From positions 434,001 through 498,000 of the forward strand of contig NZ_CP049933.1 of assembly GCF_011382985.1 (NCBI RefSeq): DNA of 64,000 nt. The letters run 5' to 3'. This DNA comes from Leucobacter coleopterorum. Lineage in GTDB: Bacteria > Actinomycetota > Actinomycetes > Actinomycetales > Microbacteriaceae. The notes beneath the pieces are model-generated. The model had not been told where the DNA came from. It saw only the letters and a program-made list of their open reading frames with translations, and ran no database searches. The stretch's first letter is position 1, and the number at the start of each line of letters is the position of its first letter. Both the position numbers and the translations under genes were made by a program. Positions 61,882 to 64,000 of this stretch are shown here, piece by piece.

Positions 61882-63367
61882 TTGGGAGCTAAAATCTCAT
61901 TGCCTTTTGTGTATACGTCGTGGTTCGGGGATCCAGTGGAACGTCAACGTTTAAATGAGGAACAGTTTTGGGAGCTGTACGCAGTTTCCCAACCTCACCT
62001 CGTTAGATTTGCTCGTCGACTGTGCTCAGACCGCATGCTTGCGGAGGATGCGGTCGCCGATGCGTTTGTATCGGTACTGAAGACCATCCGCAAAGACGGC
62101 GATTCTGGCCCGACTCGAGAGACTTTTATTTCGTATATGCGGGTGTGCGTTCGACATGAAGTTGCGAGGCTCTCTCGACGGTTGAGCGTTGAAGAAACCA
62201 ACACTGATGTTGAAGCGCAGCTTGAGGGTCAGCAGCTAGTGGAGCATGTCGATGATCGCTTGAACGACGTGGAGGTGTGGGATGGCGATGTAGCAAAGCG
62301 TGCCCTCGACGCTCTCTCAGATCGGGACCGTGCATTGCTGTTGTTGACTGAGGTTGAGAAACGCCCTCTGGCTGAGGTTGCTCAGTCACAGGGCATGACG
62401 GCTCAGGCGGTTGCCGCTGCAACATACCGTGCGCGCGACGCGCTGCGCACAAATTATCTGATTGAAGCCGTCTCCGAGGAGCCCTCCTGCCCGAAGATGC
62501 GCGTTGATTTTCTCGCTGCCTTTGCGCGAGGTAAAGCACCGAGTGTGCGGCGACGCAAAATCGAGGCGCATCTCGATGAGTGCGAGCGTTGCCCAGGTCG
62601 ACTGAGAAAGATGATCTCGTACCGTGTGCCCGTTGCGGCTGTCGCATTGCTTGCCTCGGTTGGGGGTGTAGTTGCTTCGGGCAACGCGTCTGCCCCGCTT
62701 CGGCCGTGGACCCCAGTGAACTCGAAACTGAGGCGACAAAGGTTCTTGGTGCGGCTCGGCTCAGAAGTGCTGCATTCGTTGGTGGCGGAGCTCTATTGCT
62801 GTTGCTCGCAGGTTTGGTGGCTTGGGTGCTGCCTGCTTCGCTTTCTGGTTCAGCGGGGCAGACGCCAGGCAGTTCGGGGTCGGGCTTGGTGGGCAAGGGC
62901 ACCTCTGATGCTGGAAACGCGCCAACAAAGAAAAATCCCGACGCTTCTGACGATACGAGTTCGCCCGGCAATACTTCCAGCGACGGCTCCGACAGTGTTT
63001 CCGACGGCAACGGCGACGGAAATGACGAACAAAAGAACAACGAAAAAGACGATGGTCTTCCGCCGGGGTGCGGTCGGCGGCTTGGTTGACCCCACCCTCA
63101 AATTACGTCGCGGGCGGTCGAGATGCAAAGCTGCTGTTGGCCGTTGAATTTGACCCAGACACTGAGCCTTCCGACTATGTTGTTGAGGTGCGGGTGCCGA
63201 GTGGGGTGCGCGTGACGCGCGCTTCTGCCGGGTGTGCGATTGCCTCGGACACGGTGACGTGCACGCCAACTTCGACGATGTTGAACCTGCGGTTGTTTAA
63301 CTTTCAGTTCTTTACCGATCTCAGCGCTGACGCGGCGCTGCCGGGGGTGTCGGTGAGGGTGCAGTAG
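61882..63367 (+). CDS. ECF sigma factor fused to zinc-finger anti-sigma module, membrane segment and DUF11-like domain (2; two frameshifts)
   Basis: About 495 residues after repair. Sigma region 2 (FWELYAVSQPHLVRFARRL, then LAEDAVADAFVSVLK) and region 4 (LDALSDRDRALLLLTEVEKR) are followed by the zinc-finger HLDECERC, hydrophobic stretches VAAVALLASVGGVV and GGGALLLLLAGLVAWVL, a Ser/Asp/Asn/Gly-rich linker, and a beta-rich C-terminus (YVVEVRVPSGVRVTRASAGC, then TVTCTP) resembling the DUF11 units of the neighbouring adhesin. One base is missing at CCCC 62693-62696 and at GGGG 63065-63068. The start is uncertain: TTG 61882, TTG 61900 or GTG 61909. Confidence 0.8.
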
Positions 63368-63431
63368 CTGAAGGGTGGGTGTCGCCAGGCTACAAACGTG
63401 CATGGTTCGGGCGAGGTGAGACTAAATTTCA

Positions 63432-63443
63432 AAATTACGTCAT
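63432..63443 (+). promoter_or_regulatory. Island motif copy 3, AAATTACGTCAT
   Basis: Third copy of the 12-mer, 168 bases before the ATG of the partial lectin-protein gene. Confidence 0.4.
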
Positions 63444-63610
63444 GGATCGTATCGCTGTGCCTCTTTACAAGAGGCGAGTACGTGTGTCTCGTGTACGCGC
63501 GACTCTAGCTGTCGTTGAACGCACCATTTGGGGGAAGCTTTGCTGCAAAGAGATATCAAGGTATCGACCAGGGGCGGTATCGCCCTTCTTCTTCGACTCG
63601 CGTCGGCGCC

Positions 63611-64000
63611 ATGCGTCGGCAACTGCTGGCCGGGTTTGCTGCCGTCGCGATACTTTCAGCATCAGTCGCTGGACTTGGTCAGGCAACACCGGCAGCTGCG
63701 GCGGGTGGTTCGCTCCTTCTTGATGAAAGCTTTAGCGGTGCCTCGGTAGCCGATCCTCGTGCAAAGGCTTTGAACGATGCTTGTCTTACCGCGGCAACTG
63801 GCCCCGGTCCCGGGGGTTCCTCAAATCTGGCACAGTGTACTCGCACTGTTGGTAGTCCGACCGTTGGTGTATCGCCGGGCTATTTGCAGCTCACCGATGA
63901 CACGGGGGGCCGAACAGGAGGCATGGTCTTTGACCGCGCTTTGCCTTCTTCTGCCGGTGTTCAGGTCGAATTTGATCAGTACCAGTACGGCACTGATCCA
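63611..64000 (+). CDS. Lectin-domain surface protein, partial at the window end (paralogue of 56449-60102)
   Basis: Open without a stop to the last base, 130 codons visible and no frame break. It starts MRRQLLAGFAAVAILSAS, a signal peptide ending PAAAAGG, and continues with the same lectin-like opening as the upstream paralogue: GGSLLLDESFSG, DACLTAATG, GYLQLTDD, then GGMVFDRALPSSAGVQVEFD. ATG 63611 has no clear ribosome-binding site, and the frame extends back to 63509, so a longer N-terminus or an upstream base error is possible. It follows the second ECF sigma gene on the same strand. Confidence 0.8.
   Translation, partial: MRRQLLAGFAAVAILSASVAGLGQATPAAAAGGSLLLDESFSGASVADPRAKALNDACLTAATGPGPGGSSNLAQCTRTVGSPTVGVSPGYLQLTDDTGGRTGGMVFDRALPSSAGVQVEFDQYQYGTDP

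Noticed and set aside
4656..63068. Programmed ribosomal frameshifting or widespread pseudogenes as the cause of the frame breaks
   Set aside because: The breaks hit unrelated genes, all but one need one extra base at plain G/C runs, and they lack slippery sites with downstream structures. Sequencing error explains them better.
45986..64000. A prophage or insertion sequence explaining the surface island
   Set aside because: No integrase, transposase, terminal inverted repeats or phage structural genes are visible in any frame, so I do not call a mobile element.

Overview
The window is a high-GC actinobacterial chromosome segment, most likely from Microbacteriaceae (Leucobacter-like; this placement is inferred from gene content, not from a search). 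Supporting marks are the dnaK-grpE-dnaJ-hspR operon with a HAIR operator, an actinobacterial bS22 ribosomal protein, many GTG/TTG starts, a short AspRS without the bacterial GAD insertion, and LxxTG-type surface proteins.

Layout. 0-5.2 kb: heat-shock operon followed by an RsmC/RlmG-like rRNA methyltransferase. 5.2-8.6 kb: two GT4 glycosyltransferases, a secreted CHAP-like hydrolase and tRNA-Ser(GGA). 8.6-18.1 kb: housekeeping genes (upp, tadA, proC, a TrkA/TrkH potassium system, a cation-diffusion transporter, an ArsR regulator, bS22, a glutaredoxin, a Dabb protein, a lipoprotein). 18.1-29.1 kb: catabolic block 1 (flavin oxidoreductase, LysR, RidA, DUF1028, M20 amidohydrolase, MHS transporter, aldehyde dehydrogenase, class III aminotransferase, NCS1 permease), which looks like amide or N-acyl-amine breakdown. 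29.2-35.7 kb: catabolic block 2 under a LacI regulator with a tandem operator (asparaginase, PuuE/cyclic-imidase-like deacetylase, MFS, two SDRs). 35.7-45.9 kb: block 3 (large FAD/NAD(P)-binding protein, complete peptide/nickel-type ABC importer, CMD/AhpD fusion protein, sarcosine/N-methyltryptophan-type oxidase). 46-64 kb: a surface-protein island. It has two ECF sigma factors fused to a zinc-finger anti-sigma module and membrane segments, a large SdrD_B-type surface protein ending in LAMTG, and two lectin-domain surface proteins. One of these carries six exact 354-bp DUF11 repeats; the other is cut by the window end. The island is interrupted by AraC/VOC and XRE-cupin/TrxR-methyltransferase gene pairs and by aspS.

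Quality. At least 34 places need a frame change to restore a conserved protein, and 33 of them need exactly one extra base, nearly all beside short G or C runs. The corrected spans then have lengths divisible by three. I read these as systematic homopolymer-deletion errors and annotate the genes as intact over their full spans. Any apparent truncation or fusion here should be distrusted until the reads are checked.

The most interesting biology is the sigma/adhesin island. Each ECF sigma factor carries its own membrane-anchored anti-sigma module and sits next to sortase-type surface proteins. The second sigma factor ends in a domain resembling the DUF11 stalk repeats of its neighbours. A 12-bp motif (AAATYWCGTCAT) precedes three consecutive island genes.
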